Positions 42,351 through 56,040 of a stretch of 64,000 nt of DNA are shown here, in pieces. The notes under the pieces are model-generated. The model ran no database searches and was not told where the DNA came from. It saw only the letters and a list, made by a program, of their open reading frames with translations. How positions within the stretch are numbered: the first letter of the stretch is position 1; every line of letters begins with the position of its first letter. Location of the stretch: the NCBI GenBank assembly GCA_036365515.1, contig CM070874.1:206950297-207014296 (forward strand), given 5' to 3'. The stretch comes from Torymus aiolomorphi. Taxonomy: Eukaryota; Arthropoda; Insecta; Hymenoptera; Torymidae. A program made the translations under genes and the position numbers.

Positions 42351-42420
42351 CCGCTTCGCCGTCTCCGCTACCTCTGGAGTCAGGCCTGGCGTGTACTGCC
42401 GTATTGTACGCGAACGACAG

Positions 42421-43048
42421 CTAGTTCAGATCCTCATCCCAGGACAGGTGATTCTCTTCAGCATAAGATATGATCATTGTCTCCACCGTTCGGTTCACAC
42501 GCTCGACGGAATTGGCTTGAGGATGATATGGTGGTGTAAACGTGTGATGTACGTTTTTCTCTTTTAAAAATGCCTCCAAGGGTGCATTCTTAAATTCAGT
42601 TCGATTATCGAAGAGAAACACCTCGGGGACTCCGAACCGCAGACATATTCGTTCGTTGAGTACTTTTGTTACCGATTTACCATCTGCCCTTTTTATGGGA
42701 ATTACCTCAATCCAGCGTGTGAACAGGTCCTGGAGGATGAGGATGTATTCGTAGTCATGCTTCGTTTTAGGGAGGGGTCCCATAATGTCGCTGGCCACGA
42801 CTTTCCATGGATGCTTTGTTATACGACGTCCCATGAATCCTGCTGCAGCGCGCTGTTCGACTTTGCACTACAGGCAAATTTGGCACTGGTACACGTATCT
42901 GGCCACATCTCGAGACATATGTGGCTAATAATACTTCCGTCTTACTCTCTCTAGAGTTTTCTCGCGGTCCAAGTGCCCAGCAGTTGGAAGGTCGTGGCAT
43001 TCTCTCAGTACTTCGCGTCGCTTTTCGTGAGGGATTCCTAAATTTCAT
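42421..43048 (-). pseudogene. Gypsy integrase
   Basis: Minus strand. Zinc-binding region (His/Cys pairs, C..C near 42,850-42,990) is visible only with a frame change near 42,800. Catalytic core: first Asp in VASDIMGPLPK (42,785), second in LFDNRTEFKN (42,600; the usual DNGTEF has Arg for Gly), Glu in NSVERVNRT (42,500). Ends at TAG 42,421. Confidence 0.85.
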
Positions 43049-43073
43049 GCATCGTCGTCGCCGAGAGATGCGT

Positions 43074-43598
43074 CTATGACTTCATTAGGTTCGTAATTGT
43101 ACAGTGTCCCCCCGCCAGCTTGAATATGGGGAACTCTCGCTGTCGCATTTGAACCTCTTTCACGATCTTGAGGTACGAGTGGTCATTTCTATCACGTTCG
43201 AGCTCTAACGCGGCGACCGCTGGCTCTACTTCTTCGAACATCCTTGAAGGAGCATCTGGGACATTAATCAACGAGCCCTTTCGATGTTCGACCGTGAAAC
43301 TGTGGTTTTGTAGCTCCAAAGCCCACCCAGCTAACCTACCGGTCGGATTTTGGAGGTCACGGAGCTACTTCAAGCTGCTATGGTCCGTGATAACCTTTAA
43401 GTTGTAGGCCTCTATATACGGACGGAACTTTTTAAATGCCCAGAGCATGGCTAGGCGGGCTCGTTCCATCACGCTATAATTCCTCTCGGCTGCGCTCAGA
43501 GTTCAACTAGCGAACTTTAGGACTCTTTCATCGCCGTCAATTATTTGGTAGCGCACCGCTTCAAGACCTGTATCGCTCGCGTCCGTTTGCACCACGAA
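43074..43598 (-). pseudogene. Gypsy RNase H region
   Basis: Minus strand: the end of RNase H with ELQNHSFTVEHRKGSLINVPD and APSR near 43,240-43,320 (the usual GxxNxxADxLSR block), preceded by DHSSLK-like sequence near 43,370-43,390 and a degenerate LxxDAS region near 43,570-43,600. Several stops. Confidence 0.7.
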
Positions 43599-44235
43599 CT
43601 AAGCGTTAGATACCGGTTTGTATAGATTCGGTGTAGAAGCTACTAGCGCTCTTAGCTTTTGGACGGTCTCTTCTTGTGCTGTTGACCACTCGTATTTCCG
43701 ATCCGTTTTCGTTAGATCGGTCAGTGGTTCAGCAATTGTGGCGAAGTTTGATAAAATCTTTCTATACCACGAGGCCATTCTTAGGAAGCGTCTCAGCTGA
43801 CAGAGGTTTTTCGGTATCGGATACTCCATGATGGGCTTTATTTCCTCGAGGTCTGGCTTAAAACCATCTCTATTTACTATGACCCCATGATATTGGACGT
43901 CATTGCGACAGAAGACACTCTTCTCGCGATTTATTGGGAGGCCCGCGGCCTGTATCCCGTACAGAAGTGTTTTTAGAACTTCTTTATGTTCATCGGGTGT
44001 CTCTGTAACCATTATTATATCGTCGAGAGACGAGTAAGCAAAAGGATCTAGTTCGGGGCCGATGACTTTGTCAATCAGCTTCTGGGAGGATGCTCCGGCA
44101 TACGAAAGACCGTAGGGCATTCTCGTAAATTGGAAAAGCCTTCTGCCTGGTACGGTGAAGGCCGTAGTCTCTTTGGACTCCGGGCTAAGTGGTATCTGGA
44201 GGTACGCACTCCTTAGATTCAACGTGGATTGACGC
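43599..44235 (-). pseudogene. Gypsy reverse transcriptase
   Basis: Minus strand: MNLRSAYLQIPLSPESKETTAF, FQFTRMPYGLSYAG, then SSLDDIIMVTETPDEH at the catalytic site, and the following GLPINREKSVFC, VQYHGVIVNRDG blocks typical of Ty3/gypsy. The catalytic box reads SLDD, where YxDD is expected, so the Tyr has been replaced. The N-terminal fingers region upstream (to about 44,550) is scrambled by frameshifts. Confidence 0.88.
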
Positions 44236-44554
44236 TGCGTTCACTTTTCTCAAGTCCACGCAGAAAAGGATATTCCCGATGGCGAACCATTACCACTGGA
44301 CTTGACTAGCCACTTGTCGAGGGTTCTATTATCACCGCGACTAGCATTTCCTCCACCTGTTTGTGCATCTTTTCTTCGAGTTTCTGAGATACAGGGTATT
44401 ACTTCTCTTTAACATTTAGAGGACGGGGATTTGGGTTTACTGTTTTCTCTCACTTTTCTATAGAAATCGAGTTTTTGTGATGTCTCACATCTCAAAACTA
44501 GCACATGTAAAGGGTCGATCATGGGCATGGCCCGTATAGGGGCCATCCCGTCCT

Positions 44555-45116
44555 CTAAAGGTTAATGTGTCTTGTAGATCCGACGTCTATTGCATGCTCG
44601 ATCCACGAAGTACACCCTAGTGGTGCCAGGCTGTTTTCGATCAGCTGAGCTACTAAAGCTTCTACCTCTTTGCGCTGTTCCTCTGTTGGGTCCGCCAACC
44701 CTATAGCTGATACGGACATGGTGTTGTTTGCGATTATGGCGGCTACTTCTAACTTTATGCTCGCATCGTCATCCTTGAGATGCAGCGTGTTGTCTGTGGG
44801 GTCTAAGACGGCGCTAAACTTCTTAATGAAGTTTACCCCCAAGTAGCACTCCGTGTGTAGATCTGTCATTATTGCAACGCGCACGTCTTTGCACACGCCA
44901 GCCACGACCATGGACAGATACACATAACCAACCACGGCTATGCTCTACCCATTTGCCACCCGTGCCGTTAGGCCGCTGGCTGGGATTAATTCTTTTCCAC
45001 AGGCCGTAGCGAGCTGTAGGCCGATGGAATTGATTCCAGTCCGGGAAGCTCCTGTATCGAAGTATGCTCGTAGCCTGTAACCGGCTACACTTACTGGAAG
45101 CCACCATCACGAGCAA
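44555..45116 (-). pseudogene. Gypsy aspartic protease
   Basis: Minus strand. The catalytic DTGAS motif is encoded near 45,050-45,065 in a frame different from the following VVGYVYLSMVVAG...ECYLGVNFIKKFSAVLD block (44,760-44,935), so a frame change lies near 44,950. The second part continues into the linker before RT (EEQRKEVEALV...). Confidence 0.75.
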
Positions 45117-45257
45117 GTTTCTTGGTTGACTTCATTCGGTTGAATGACGGGCACTTCTTCGCTCTCCACTTAAGACGATTGGACCGAGTTACCCTCGGTC
45201 TCTGGTGAGAGAGCTGGGGGCGGGCATATGGTCGTGTTTATCTGCCCCCCTGGCCGT

Positions 45258-47572
45258 TTACCTGTTGGTTTCCGGCAGCATCAGGCTTGTTGTTGCCTCC
45301 CTTTCGCTCATATCCGGGTTCCCTTCGCTACTCTGGCCTTTGTAGAGGTCCTTTATTTCTCGGGCTTTGCGGCCTAGCCTGGTGGGTCGAGAGGGGTAGT
45401 AACCCCCACTAGGCTGGTTTGTAATTTGGCCGCCCTCCCGTCGCCTATTTTCGAAGTTACACTTCTTCTTAGGTTTTCTGGTTGGCGTCGGGCTAGGCTT
45501 TTGCCCCTTGTTCTCGTCGGTGCCTTTCTTTGTCAAGGCCGATAAGTATTCGGCCATGACCCGATGGAACATAGCCTAGAGGCTCGTGCTGTTGGTGCCC
45601 CATCGCCGCCATGGCTGGATTCTGCTTTTTCCGCTGATCCGTGGGTGGCTCTGTCGGCACATAGGCAAATTCTGGCATATACGTGGGCTCGGACGGTCGT
45701 GGCGAGTGATACAACTTATCTGCCGCGAGCACTAATTCGGCTTCCCGAGCCAGATCCAGGGGCCCTCGGTAATCCGTAATTTCATTACCATCTTTTGCAG
45801 TTCTGGCCGGATCTTCCTGTGCAACATGTCTAACTGTTGAGCAATGCTAGGCACCGGAACCAATTTGATGATCATGGCTTGGAGATTTACTACGTAATCA
45901 CACGTAAGTTCATCTCTGCCTTAAGTCCTTGCGTTTATTTCCGCCGGGTCGCGTTGCTGATGTCCCCTGTCCCCGCCATACATGTGCGTTATGGCCTCTT
46001 TGAAATCTGGCAACGATCGCCATGTGAGGCGGTTGCACCTGTACCAGGTGGCTGCTACCCCCGTTAGGAGCTCTGAAAATGACGAAAATACCTCGTCGTG
46101 TGTCAGATTAGCTAGAGTTCTGCATTCCTCTACTCTCGTGAGGAATAACTCGAAGCTCTACTCCTTTGAGGACCCTGAGAATTTGATGTGCCATTTTCGG
46201 ACTATCTGGCCCACATCACGGTTCGTCTGCTGAGGCAAATACGCATGCCTCTCAGATGGGTCCTGGGTCAGGCCATTCCTTGTCTGGCGTTCGGAAGAAT
46301 TTCTGGCATCATTCCTCCCAGCCGCTGTTGGGGACTCGAGACTCGAGCTGCTACTGTTAAGCTCCGCATATGTGAATGTGTCTTGGAAGTTCACGTGCGG
46401 TGATCCTCGTCAACGGGCCATGCTTTTGGGTTGAACTCCCTCCAAGTGCCTACTTGAGGTTGAATGTCGAGCTCCTTGCTATATTCGTACACTCTCTTTA
46501 AGCTCTTCAACCTCCTCGACGAGTGTTTTGACCACCGCCACTAGCTGCTCTGATAATATGCTGTCTCCGACTGCGATCCCAGCGGTTCGCGACTCACGCT
46601 GTCGCGGCCACTCCAGGTTTTGCAGCTGCGGCGTGTTTCGCGATTGCTGCCAGAACACGTGCTGCCCATTTCGTGCTAACGACTCTTCTTCGTGGTTGCG
46701 CTGGTATTGTCGTTGCCGGCGCTGCTCTTCCAGGAGTACTTGCTGCCGCCGCTATTGCTCCTGCTGCTGCTGTTGTTGCTGTTGCTGTTGCAGCAGACGC
46801 AGCTGCTCTTTTGTTGCTGTTGCTACTCCAGATGCTGTTGCTGCATTTGCTGCTGCGGTATGTGCTGCTGCTGCAGTTGTTCCTGGTGGAGCTGTTGCTG
46901 TTGGAGCTGTTGCTGTTGAAGCTGTCTCTCGGCTTCGGCTGGACATGTCCCGGTTGGTGCTGCAGAGCTCAATAGCTCTGTCCCAGAACCCTGCTGGCCA
47001 TTTGCCTCTTCCGCTGGCTCCACCACTGCCTTATGTGCTTGTGGTGGAGCATTCATCCTCTGAGAGTTTCTACGTCGCTATCGGGTCATCAAGGAGATTT
47101 ATGAACGGGTGCGGGTGGTCTAGGTTGGTATTGGGATCCACAATAGTCGACCCAGACATTTTCATCAAGTTAAGTCGATGAACTCCCTTCGAGACTGCTC
47201 GCGTTTGGCAAACGCTTGCTGCTCCGTCAGCTCCGGCTCTGGCACGAAATCGGCAGCACTATAATCGCCCATAAGCCACTTGATCGCTGTCAGCATATTC
47301 ACTGACTGCAGATCTGACTGCTGTAGACCAAGGGCTTGCATGGCCTCGTTAATTTTCTCTTCGGGATGTGTATACGCCCAATTGAGTATCGCAGATTCCG
47401 CAAACTGCGATGATCGGGCCATGGCGTCAAATAGCTGTGCGCTTCCCCACGAAATTATTTTACTAGCGCGGGTAGTATCCGAATTGATGCCAGAGAGAGT
47501 TTGCCTTTTCAACCCTTGAGGTAGGTTTGACGAGGGTTTCCCGTATGCGGCGCTAAAAAAAATAAAAGCCAT
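45258..47572 (-). pseudogene. Gypsy gag with Gln-rich region
   Basis: Minus strand from ATG 47,572 (MAFIFFSAAYGKPSSN). The first 135 residues are intact and helical (SAQLFDAMARSSQFAESAILNW...). Then follow a Gln-rich tract encoded by CAG/CTG runs (46,740-46,930), a capsid-like region in several frames (TLANLTHDEVF-type near 46,110) and a Pro/Lys-rich tail (45,258-45,572). No CCHC zinc knuckle seen. Fragmented by many frame breaks. Confidence 0.65.
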
Positions 47573-47599
47573 TTTTGTAATTAACTACTATTTGTAATT

Positions 47600-48290
47600 A
47601 ATTCCGCTCAGCAACTCCCACTTGTAATTTTAAAATAAATATATGTGAAAAAATATATATAATTGTCAAAACGGACAATATCACAAAAAAACACAAAAAA
47701 TAAATACAATTTTCACCTAAAAAAAATAAAAAACAATTTTAAATTTCGAGGGGACTTTTGCGCTCGGGTTTTTACTCGGGTGCACAGTCAACTTTTTGCT
47801 CCGAGAGTGCTTGCCGACTTTCTCTTGATTTCCCACGAACTACACGAGAAAAAAAAATTTTTTTTTGCTCCAAAAAAAAATAATTCGTATCGGAAAGACG
47901 AGAAAGAAAAAAAAAATTTTTCGATTCGAGAAAAAAAATTTAATTAAAAAAAAAATGATTATTGCTAAAAAAAATTGTTTTCGTTAAAAAAAATTAATTG
48001 TTATTAAAAAATTTTAATTGTTAAAAAGCAATTTATCAACAACAATATCTGCGATCGAGATCTCTCCTCGTCGGCAGTCTAGGTCGAGGGTTTTTGGCTA
48101 TCGTTCGCCTAACCTCTCGACCGCACACTAGCAACAGCACGGCTGCGTCACGCACACGCACACACGCGCCTACGAGCTGCTGCACGAAGAGCCTTTCTTT
48201 GAAGCTTACGCTCAGTTACGCTGCTGAACTTCTTCGCGCCAAGCTTCGCCGCGAATCACGTACGCGCCGCGGGTCCTTCTCCACCCCCAA
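47600..48290. other. Gypsy 5' leader, A/T homopolymer rich
   Basis: Between primer site and gag start. Consists of repeated A5-9 and T5-9 runs (47,680-48,030), then the more GC-rich 48,060-48,290. No gene. Confidence 0.5.
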
Positions 48291-48307
48291 AACGTTGTGG
48301 CGCCAGT

Positions 48308-49609
<1,302 letters not shown>

Positions 49610-49613
49610 ATAC

Positions 49614-49860
49614 ATAAAAAACGTCTATACTTGCCTTATTTTATACTTTCGCAGAAAGATTTATATTGACTATATTATTAACATTCCAGACATGAACAAA
49701 ATTATTACCACTTGTAGAGAGTGCTTATTGAGTAGATGAGATTCGAAGAAATAAAAGGACTAGACAAATTGTATTGTTTTTTATAGATTATACAGAAAAT
49801 ACGTCTATACTTTCTTTATTTTATACTCTTGTAGAATTATTTGTACAGTCTTGATAAAAA
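49614..49860. repeat. Dispersed repeat (ACGTCTATACTT...), copies 1 and 2
   Basis: AAAAACGTCTATACTTGCCTTATTTTATAC... ATGAGATTCGAAGAAATAAAAGGACTAGACAAATTG at 49,616-49,772, then a partial second copy at 49,798. Further copies are at 58,060 and 58,355. Confidence 0.75.
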
Positions 49861-49869
49861 CCGCTGCCA

Positions 49870-50235
49870 CTTCATTGGCCCGTGGCTTCCTCAAACTTAA
49901 TTTTCTTATTCCTTTAATGAATTTTTAACAACAAAATTTATAATTTTTTCAACAATTTATGACATAATTATAATTAAATTCATTAATGAAGATTAAAAAT
50001 TATTAATTTTTAAATTATGTATAAAATATAAATAAATCATAGGTATGATTTTTTTTAAAATTATGTGTGAAAAATAAATAAAATAATTGATTGTAATATT
50101 ATCGTCAAAACCTTTTAAAATTCCTAAGTAACCTTTACTTCAAATTATATTTTCTTTGTGAAATTTCACACATAGAATACTTGTCTCTAGTAGTATGCCT
50201 GTTCGTATTTGTGTGCTCTTTCTGGAATTTCCGAT
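49870..50235. other. AT-rich stretch without gene
   Basis: Nothing recognised. Confidence 0.4.
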
Positions 50236-50240
50236 GTAAG

Positions 50241-50571
50241 TGTTGAGGTTTGTGTAATTAATAGTGTTGAGGTATGTGGTAAATTAAGAAACCATTATTT
50301 AATAGAGAGAGATAAATATAGCGTTTATTGAGGTGGCAAAAATGCCAGTCGGCACGTCCGACTTACATCGCAGTTGAACAGCGAGAGAGTAAGAAACATT
50401 CTAAGTCCGCTACACTGCTCTCGCGTCTCTCGCAACTCTCATACAGACATACTGGAGTGGGGAGACACTCATGTGTATGTTTTGTCCGCCGTCGCTTGGC
50501 AGACGCGCATACCATTGTACCTATCCTCGCGTACAGCGCGCTGCATGTTGAAACATTCACATATTCCAACA
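50241..50571 (-). repeat. Copia-type solo LTR with target duplication
   Basis: Minus orientation TGTTGGAATATGTG...CTCAACA, 331 bp, flanked by GTAAG on both sides (50,236-50,240 and 50,572-50,576). AATAAA occurs on minus near 50,320. The last 24 bp on minus (TGTTGAGGT type on plus) are duplicated at 50,241 and 50,265. The TGTTGGAATAT start is typical of insect copia LTRs. Confidence 0.85.
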
Positions 50572-50719
50572 GTAAGAAAAAGGTTCTAACCTTACAAAAT
50601 AATAAATGGCTATTACAAAACAAAAGAGGGTATATAACACGCGTGCATTGGCGCATAGGGCATAGAGCATGGCGCATGTCATTTCCATTTTTTAGTATAC
50701 ATAAATGCGTACCCGACTA

Positions 50720-51250
50720 ATTACGATTTTTAAAGAGGGCTAAAATAGTTTTAACGTCAAATATCTCTGAAATTCAGAAACGAATTCTTTTACCCTAAGA
50801 ACTTTTCTAATAAATAACATACAAACTCTACATCTCCACCAAATTTCAACATGATTAAACCAATTTTTGTTTTGTCGAGTTATCATGCGACAAAGAAAAT
50901 AACTTTGGAAAATACGAAAATTTTGAAAATTAAATATCTCAAAAAGTAATTGTACGATCATGATGAAAATTGGCACACATATTATCTATATCACATATAA
51001 ACCTGTCTATAAATTTGGAGCTGATACGTGGAGCCGTTCTCGAGAAATTACGATTTGAAAAGAAGGTTAAAAAAATTTTAACCTCAAATATTTCTGAATT
51101 TTCCGGACTAATCGTTTCGCCCAATTAACTCAACCGAGAGCTATCAAAACTCTACCTCTACAATGAATTTCGAAGCGATTAAGTCAATTTTATTTCCGTA
51201 ATCGTTGGACATACAAAACTTCTTTTTTCCACATTTCAATTTTTTTTTCA
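50720..51250. repeat. AT-rich diverged tandem units of about 330 bp
   Basis: TTACGATTTTTAAAGAGGGCTAAAATAGTTTTAACGTCAAATATCTCTG (50,722) recurs as TTACGATTTGAAAAGAAGG...TTTTAACCTCAAATATTTCTG (51,049). The intervening sequence is also partly repeated. No gene. Confidence 0.55.
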
Positions 51251-51660
51251 AAAACTAGTTGACAAAATGAATTCAAATTTTTACAGATTACAGCTATTTA
51301 TATTTTGCATTGCCATGATTTTGCTCAACAAAATTGGCCGTTTAGTTTAGGAGTTATAAGCTTTTTACAAAAAAAACATGTTTTTGTTAATAACAAAATA
51401 ACCGTGATTGCTAGAGAAATTTTTTTTTTAGAAAATATAGGTATTATAATGCTCTTTCGAATGCTATCCATTCGATTCAAATATCTCGATCTTATCATAA
51501 AAAAAAGCAAAAATCAGTTTTGAGAAAATCGAAAATTCGAATTGAAACAAAAATGCAGCGGCGAATCAAAAAACGAATTTTTGACCCGTCATCACACAAT
51601 AAAAAACAAAAAGAATGATATCTGTCTGGTCAAAATCTTTCGAGTAAAAGCTGAGATCCA

Positions 51661-52105
51661 GACGTATACACACACACACACACACACGCACGCACGCACG
51701 CACGCACGCACACACACACCCACACACACACCCACACACCCCCACAAACCCACACAAACACACCCACACGCACACACACACACCCACACGCACCTACACG
51801 CTCCCACACGAACCCACCAACACCCACACACCCACACACCCACCCACAGCTACACCCACCCACACGCATAAAACACATACACACGCGCCCGCACGCACCC
51901 ACACACACCTACACCCATGCACCCGCACACCCACCCCCACACCCACCCACACACGCACGCACACATGCACACACACACCCACACGCACCTACACGCTCCC
52001 ACACGCACCCACACACATCCACACCCACGCACCCGCACACCCACACCCATCCACACGCGCACGCACACATGCACACACACACGCACACACGCGCGCGTGC
52101 GCGCG
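51661..52105. repeat. CA/CCCACA-rich microsatellite and minisatellite
   Basis: Complex array of CACA, CGCA, CCCACA and CACCTACACGCTCCCACACG units. The longer unit at 51,783-51,815 recurs at 51,979-52,010. Ends in GCGCGCGTGCGCGCG, the target of the next element. Confidence 0.92.
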
Positions 52106-52426
52106 AGTTATATGACTCAACGTCTAAACGCGTGGATGCATCGGTCAGCCACGGCTACGTCATCGCTGCATACCGAACGCACTGTGAAGCTGCAAAGACA
52201 AAGGGCAAGATAAGAAGACAATGAAGATGACAATAGAATATACTTTCTTACTCCGCCCTCGCACCGGCGATTGTTATTCACTGTCGGGTGTTCATACTGT
52301 AACGACGTATATCATTTTAGAGTATTCAATAAACGTCTTTTAGTTCAATTGATCTACCTACTTATTGTTAAGTGTACCTGTATGTGGCACCTCCTTTTGG
52401 TCGTTCATCGTACTTCCCCACTTAGC
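52106..52426 (+). repeat. Errantivirus-like 5' LTR
   Basis: About 321 bp. Carries AATAAA near 52,328. Followed by TGGCGCTGCGCGGACAGG, a primer-binding-like site beginning TGGCGC. Confidence 0.85.
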
Positions 52427-52663
52427 TGGCGCTGCGCGGACAGGATTTTGCGAGGTTGCTGAACAGATTCTTCTCCAAACTGCTGGATGAAAATCATCAC
52501 GTAAAAAGCAGCCGGTGTTTCAACTCCATAGTCGCAGATCCACTCCTACATCGACTCTGAAGCCCACCTGTATGCAGTGACTCACCTGGAATCATCGAAG
52601 CATAAACAAAAATAGTAAGTCTTTGGAATTCCCTACTTCCCACCTAACCTTATCCTTATAAAT

Positions 52664-53710
52664 ATGATTGATCGCGTAAAAATAATTAAACGCAAAATGT
52701 ACGAAGGAGGCACGAAGCTTCCATCGCACTTCCTACAAACATGCGATAAATTGGCCGCCAATCTAGTTACGAACGATGCCGCGATACACGAAGCGTTATT
52801 CGCTCTTATCAAATCTAAAATCCGAGGAGAGGTATTAGATTTGATAGTTTCTAATAATCCGACTACGTGGGCCGCGTGTAAGACTCTTTTAATAAATCGG
52901 TACAGCGACCCCAGTTCGGAAGATTTATTATTTAATAGATTAAGTACATCCCATCAGCCACATAATCAAACTTATGAAAAATACGCTGATGCGGTTAAAT
53001 ACAGATTAAACAAAATAAAAGAACACATACTTAATAACACATACACATACATAATGAAGATCAGAATACAATTTATTTGAAAAACATATTTTACGACAAA
53101 GTACTTAAAAATACGTTTTAAAGGGAACTCTATCTCCTTATCGTACATATTTAATCAAGTTTGCATTAAATGATATAGAGCTGTGTTTAGTAAAATGCAG
53201 ACAATACGACAATCACGAACAACAGTCAGCTTTTCTCGAATTTGTTAGGCAACGCGATAGTAAACCGAAATCAAACATTTTTGGTACGACTGAAAATTCA
53301 AGAAAAATTAATCCGTTTGGTGCACCAGGAACATCAAAAAATACAAATTCTTTCGCCCCTACTAGAGTTAATCCATTTAATAACTCACCTGTTACTTCGA
53401 GGAACGGTAATACACGTTTTTGCCAACCACAACCCGTTGCTGCCCCAACGAACTTCGGAATCAATGCTTTTAGACAATATAATCAAAATCAAAATTATCG
53501 ACCGACACCCATGTCTATAAGCACCAGAAACACAAACCGGCCGAATAATAATAATTCAAATAGATCAAATAACGTACCTACTGCTCAAAATAATAACTGA
53601 ACCAGACCAAATAGTAATTTTACTCCACTAAACAACGCTTTTACGCCGAGAGGAAATAACTTCTTTAGAAGCACTGGACCATCAAATTTCGTGCCCCCGA
53701 AGAAGTAGAC
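52664..53710 (+). pseudogene. Errantivirus-like gag
   Basis: The first 138 residues from ATG 52,664 (MIDRVKIIKRKM) form a helical capsid-type region: FLQTCDKLAANL, IKSKIRGEVLDLI, NPTTWAACKTLL, NRYSDPSSEDLL, which is the common gypsy/errantivirus Gag pattern. After a frame change and stop at 53,080 the Asn/Arg/Pro-rich C-terminal part continues in other frames to about 53,708, without a zinc knuckle. Not functional as read. Confidence 0.75.
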
Positions 53711-53829
53711 GAAACGCTTGACGACGATATGGCAACTGTCCACACCTCTGACGAAGATCCAGTCTTTTCCTTACCTGTAACAGAGAAAAACATACATGCT
53801 TTTAATTATAGCATAATACTCAAATGAGG

Positions 53830-55123
53830 AAATGATTATGATGTAAAAATTAATAAGGACAAACTAAAGATAAAATATATGGTAAAAATAAAGGAGAAAG
53901 ATGCAGAAGCACAACTGTTGAAATTTTTTAATGAAAACACATAACTAGATAAACAATACGGAGTTTACTTTGCAAACAAGGATTTGGAAATCGCTTATAG
54001 AATATTAAAGGATCACTTTAACGAAAAATTAAAATTAATCAAAACATAAATCTATACACTTGTAATCGATCGAAGTAACTTCATGAAGAAACTTGAAGAA
54101 TATCACAGCAAGAATCACAATGGAATACAGGAGACGACGGCACATTTTAAGGAAAAATTTTACACACTTAACATGGACAGAATTATTCGAAACTACATCA
54201 ACCAATGTGAAATATGTTTACAGCACAAATACGAAAGAAGACCTTATCAGACAGAAAATTATGGTCCCATTATTGCTAACAGACCGCTACAACACGTACG
54301 CATGGATATTTTTCACATTGATAAAGAAAAATTTCTCACAATTACTGATATATTTTCAAAATATGCCCAAGCCTACCACTTACCAGACGGAAACGCTACG
54401 ACTATACTAAGCAAAGTAAGACGTTTTGCCTCCCATTATAATTTCCCGGACAAAATAACCACAGACAATGGAAGCGAATTTAATTCTGCAGTATCTAAGG
54501 AATTTTGCCGAATACACAAGATTGATTACCACCAATCTACCATCAACAGGCATACGTTAAATGGGCCCATAGAAAGACTACATTCTACTTTGAGAGAAAA
54601 ACTAAGTATTTTAATAGATCAGAATCCCAGAGAGACGAATGAAGATCACATGATTACAGCCGTCTTGATATACAACCAGAGCATTCATTCTTCCACAAAT
54701 TTTTCACCATTCACCATTTTTTATGGACCGTATGAGGAATTGCATAAACATGTCATTCAACCAAAAGCAGACACAATCGAAAAATATAACGAAATCCGCA
54801 AAAACGAGATTTTACCTTTCTACAATGAACTGTATAAAAAACAAAAGGAAAAACAAAAATTACCTGATGATTCAAATGAAAATTTACAAAATAATGAAAT
54901 TTATATAAAAACCCATCAGCAACAACGTAACAAAATAGCACCGCGTTATCAGAAATTACTTATTGAAAAACAAAAAGGTCCCTCATTGGAATGTTATATT
55001 CATGGACAACCACGCCGTTACAACTTAAGAAGCGCAAAGAGACTAAGAAAAACTTTTTCTTTGCAGGAAGATGAAGGCGGCATTAATTCTGACGCTATCG
55101 ATTCTGCTAGTGAAGAGCAGTAA
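53830..55123 (+). pseudogene. Errantivirus-like connection segment and integrase
   Basis: The integrase itself (54,083-55,123, 346 aa) is intact: HHCC zinc motif with H...H near the start and CEICLQHK, core with first Asp in VRMDIFH, second in TTDNGSEFN, Glu in [10 protein letters not shown], and a C-terminal Arg-rich tail. The 53,830-54,080 stretch encodes the linker that normally joins RNase H to integrase, with several stops. The end overlaps the env start by about 50 bp in another frame, as in errantiviruses. Confidence 0.85.
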
Positions 55124-56038
55124 AATTGACCAAAATTCTACACACTACGATTATCATCAAGGAATTGGAAGAATAGTTGAAAAATATCATTATCTCCACT
55201 TCAACATTAATATTACAACCCTCTTAAAAACTTTCAAACATATAGCAGGCACCTATACGATATTATCTACTCATCAAGAATTAAAGGAATCCAATCTGTT
55301 AAAACAATCTGAGATTTTATGTGACGAAATACGTCAAAATATACAGCAAATAATGCCATCGAACAGAAGAACGAAAAGAGGTCTGGTAAACGGATTGGGT
55401 ACAGTAATAAAATACGTCTTCGGAAACCCGGATGCCAACGATTTGGACAAGATAAATGATTATTTAAACTCGCTCGAACATCAACACCAAGAAAATGCAT
55501 TTGCTCTAAATAGATCCATAAGTGTTATAAATACAATAAGCAAACAAATAAATAATAATACAGATGTAATCAATAAAAATCTAAGAGATATGTGGAAAAA
55601 CGTAAATAACCAAATTTCACAATTGTTTGAAGCAGTCATTACTCCTATAATTCAGGAACAACATTTTCTTGACTTACTCGGTAAAATTAAAAGATCATTT
55701 ATCTTTTCTGAACAATTATTCGATTTAGAAATATTAATGTACGAGCAAATACTAGATATCCGCATAAACTTGTTAGAAACTTTTTCTCAAAAAGAATTAA
55801 TGTTACATCACCATAATTTGTTAGATTTCCGTTTTACTCAGGGATCAATCGCATTCACTCAAAATTCTATTATTTACACCATTAAATTCCCTATCCTCAA
55901 TCCTATCGAATTCTCTCTTTACCAAAGACTTGCTACAATCATCTACAATAATAAACAGAAATCATCACCACACCATGGACTTTAACTGGGTCATCAATCA
56001 AATTGTTTGCTAATGAATGCCAACTAATGTATGAACAA
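55071..56038 (+). pseudogene. Envelope-like glycoprotein (baculovirus-F/errantivirus type), N-terminal part
   Basis: Starts with a hydrophobic signal peptide (residues 1-15), has a furin-type site RTKR near residue 104 followed directly by a Gly-rich hydrophobic stretch (fusion-peptide position), then long heptad-like helices. Several Asn glycosylation sequons are visible. The class resembles fusion proteins of baculoviruses taken up by insect errantiviruses. The gene is cut by the insertion at 56,041; a stop lies at 55,983, slightly before it. Confidence 0.82.
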
Positions 56039-56040
56039 GA

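Larger units (their letters stand above)
41191..48307 (-). mobile_element. Ty3/gypsy retrotransposon, internal region
   Basis: Minus-strand gag, protease, RT, RNase H and integrase, then a coiled-coil ORF3. The primer-binding site TGGCGCCACAACG lies on minus at 48,305-48,293, directly inside the 5' LTR edge, and a GGGGGGG purine tract lies at 41,191-41,197. All coding parts carry frame breaks. Confidence 0.88.

Noticed and set aside
46528..47181. 217-codon Cys/Ser/Ala-rich plus-strand frame
   Set aside because: Antisense of the Gln-rich CAG/CTG region of gypsy gag.
47663..47947. Lys-rich frame in the gypsy leader
   Set aside because: Explained by A runs; no homology or conserved structure.
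51661..52105. CRISPR-like regular repeats
   Set aside because: No unique spacers of constant length; simple microsatellite in a eukaryotic context.
51592..52213. Long His/Thr/Pro or Val/Cys/Gly frames
   Set aside because: Products of the CA-rich microsatellite.
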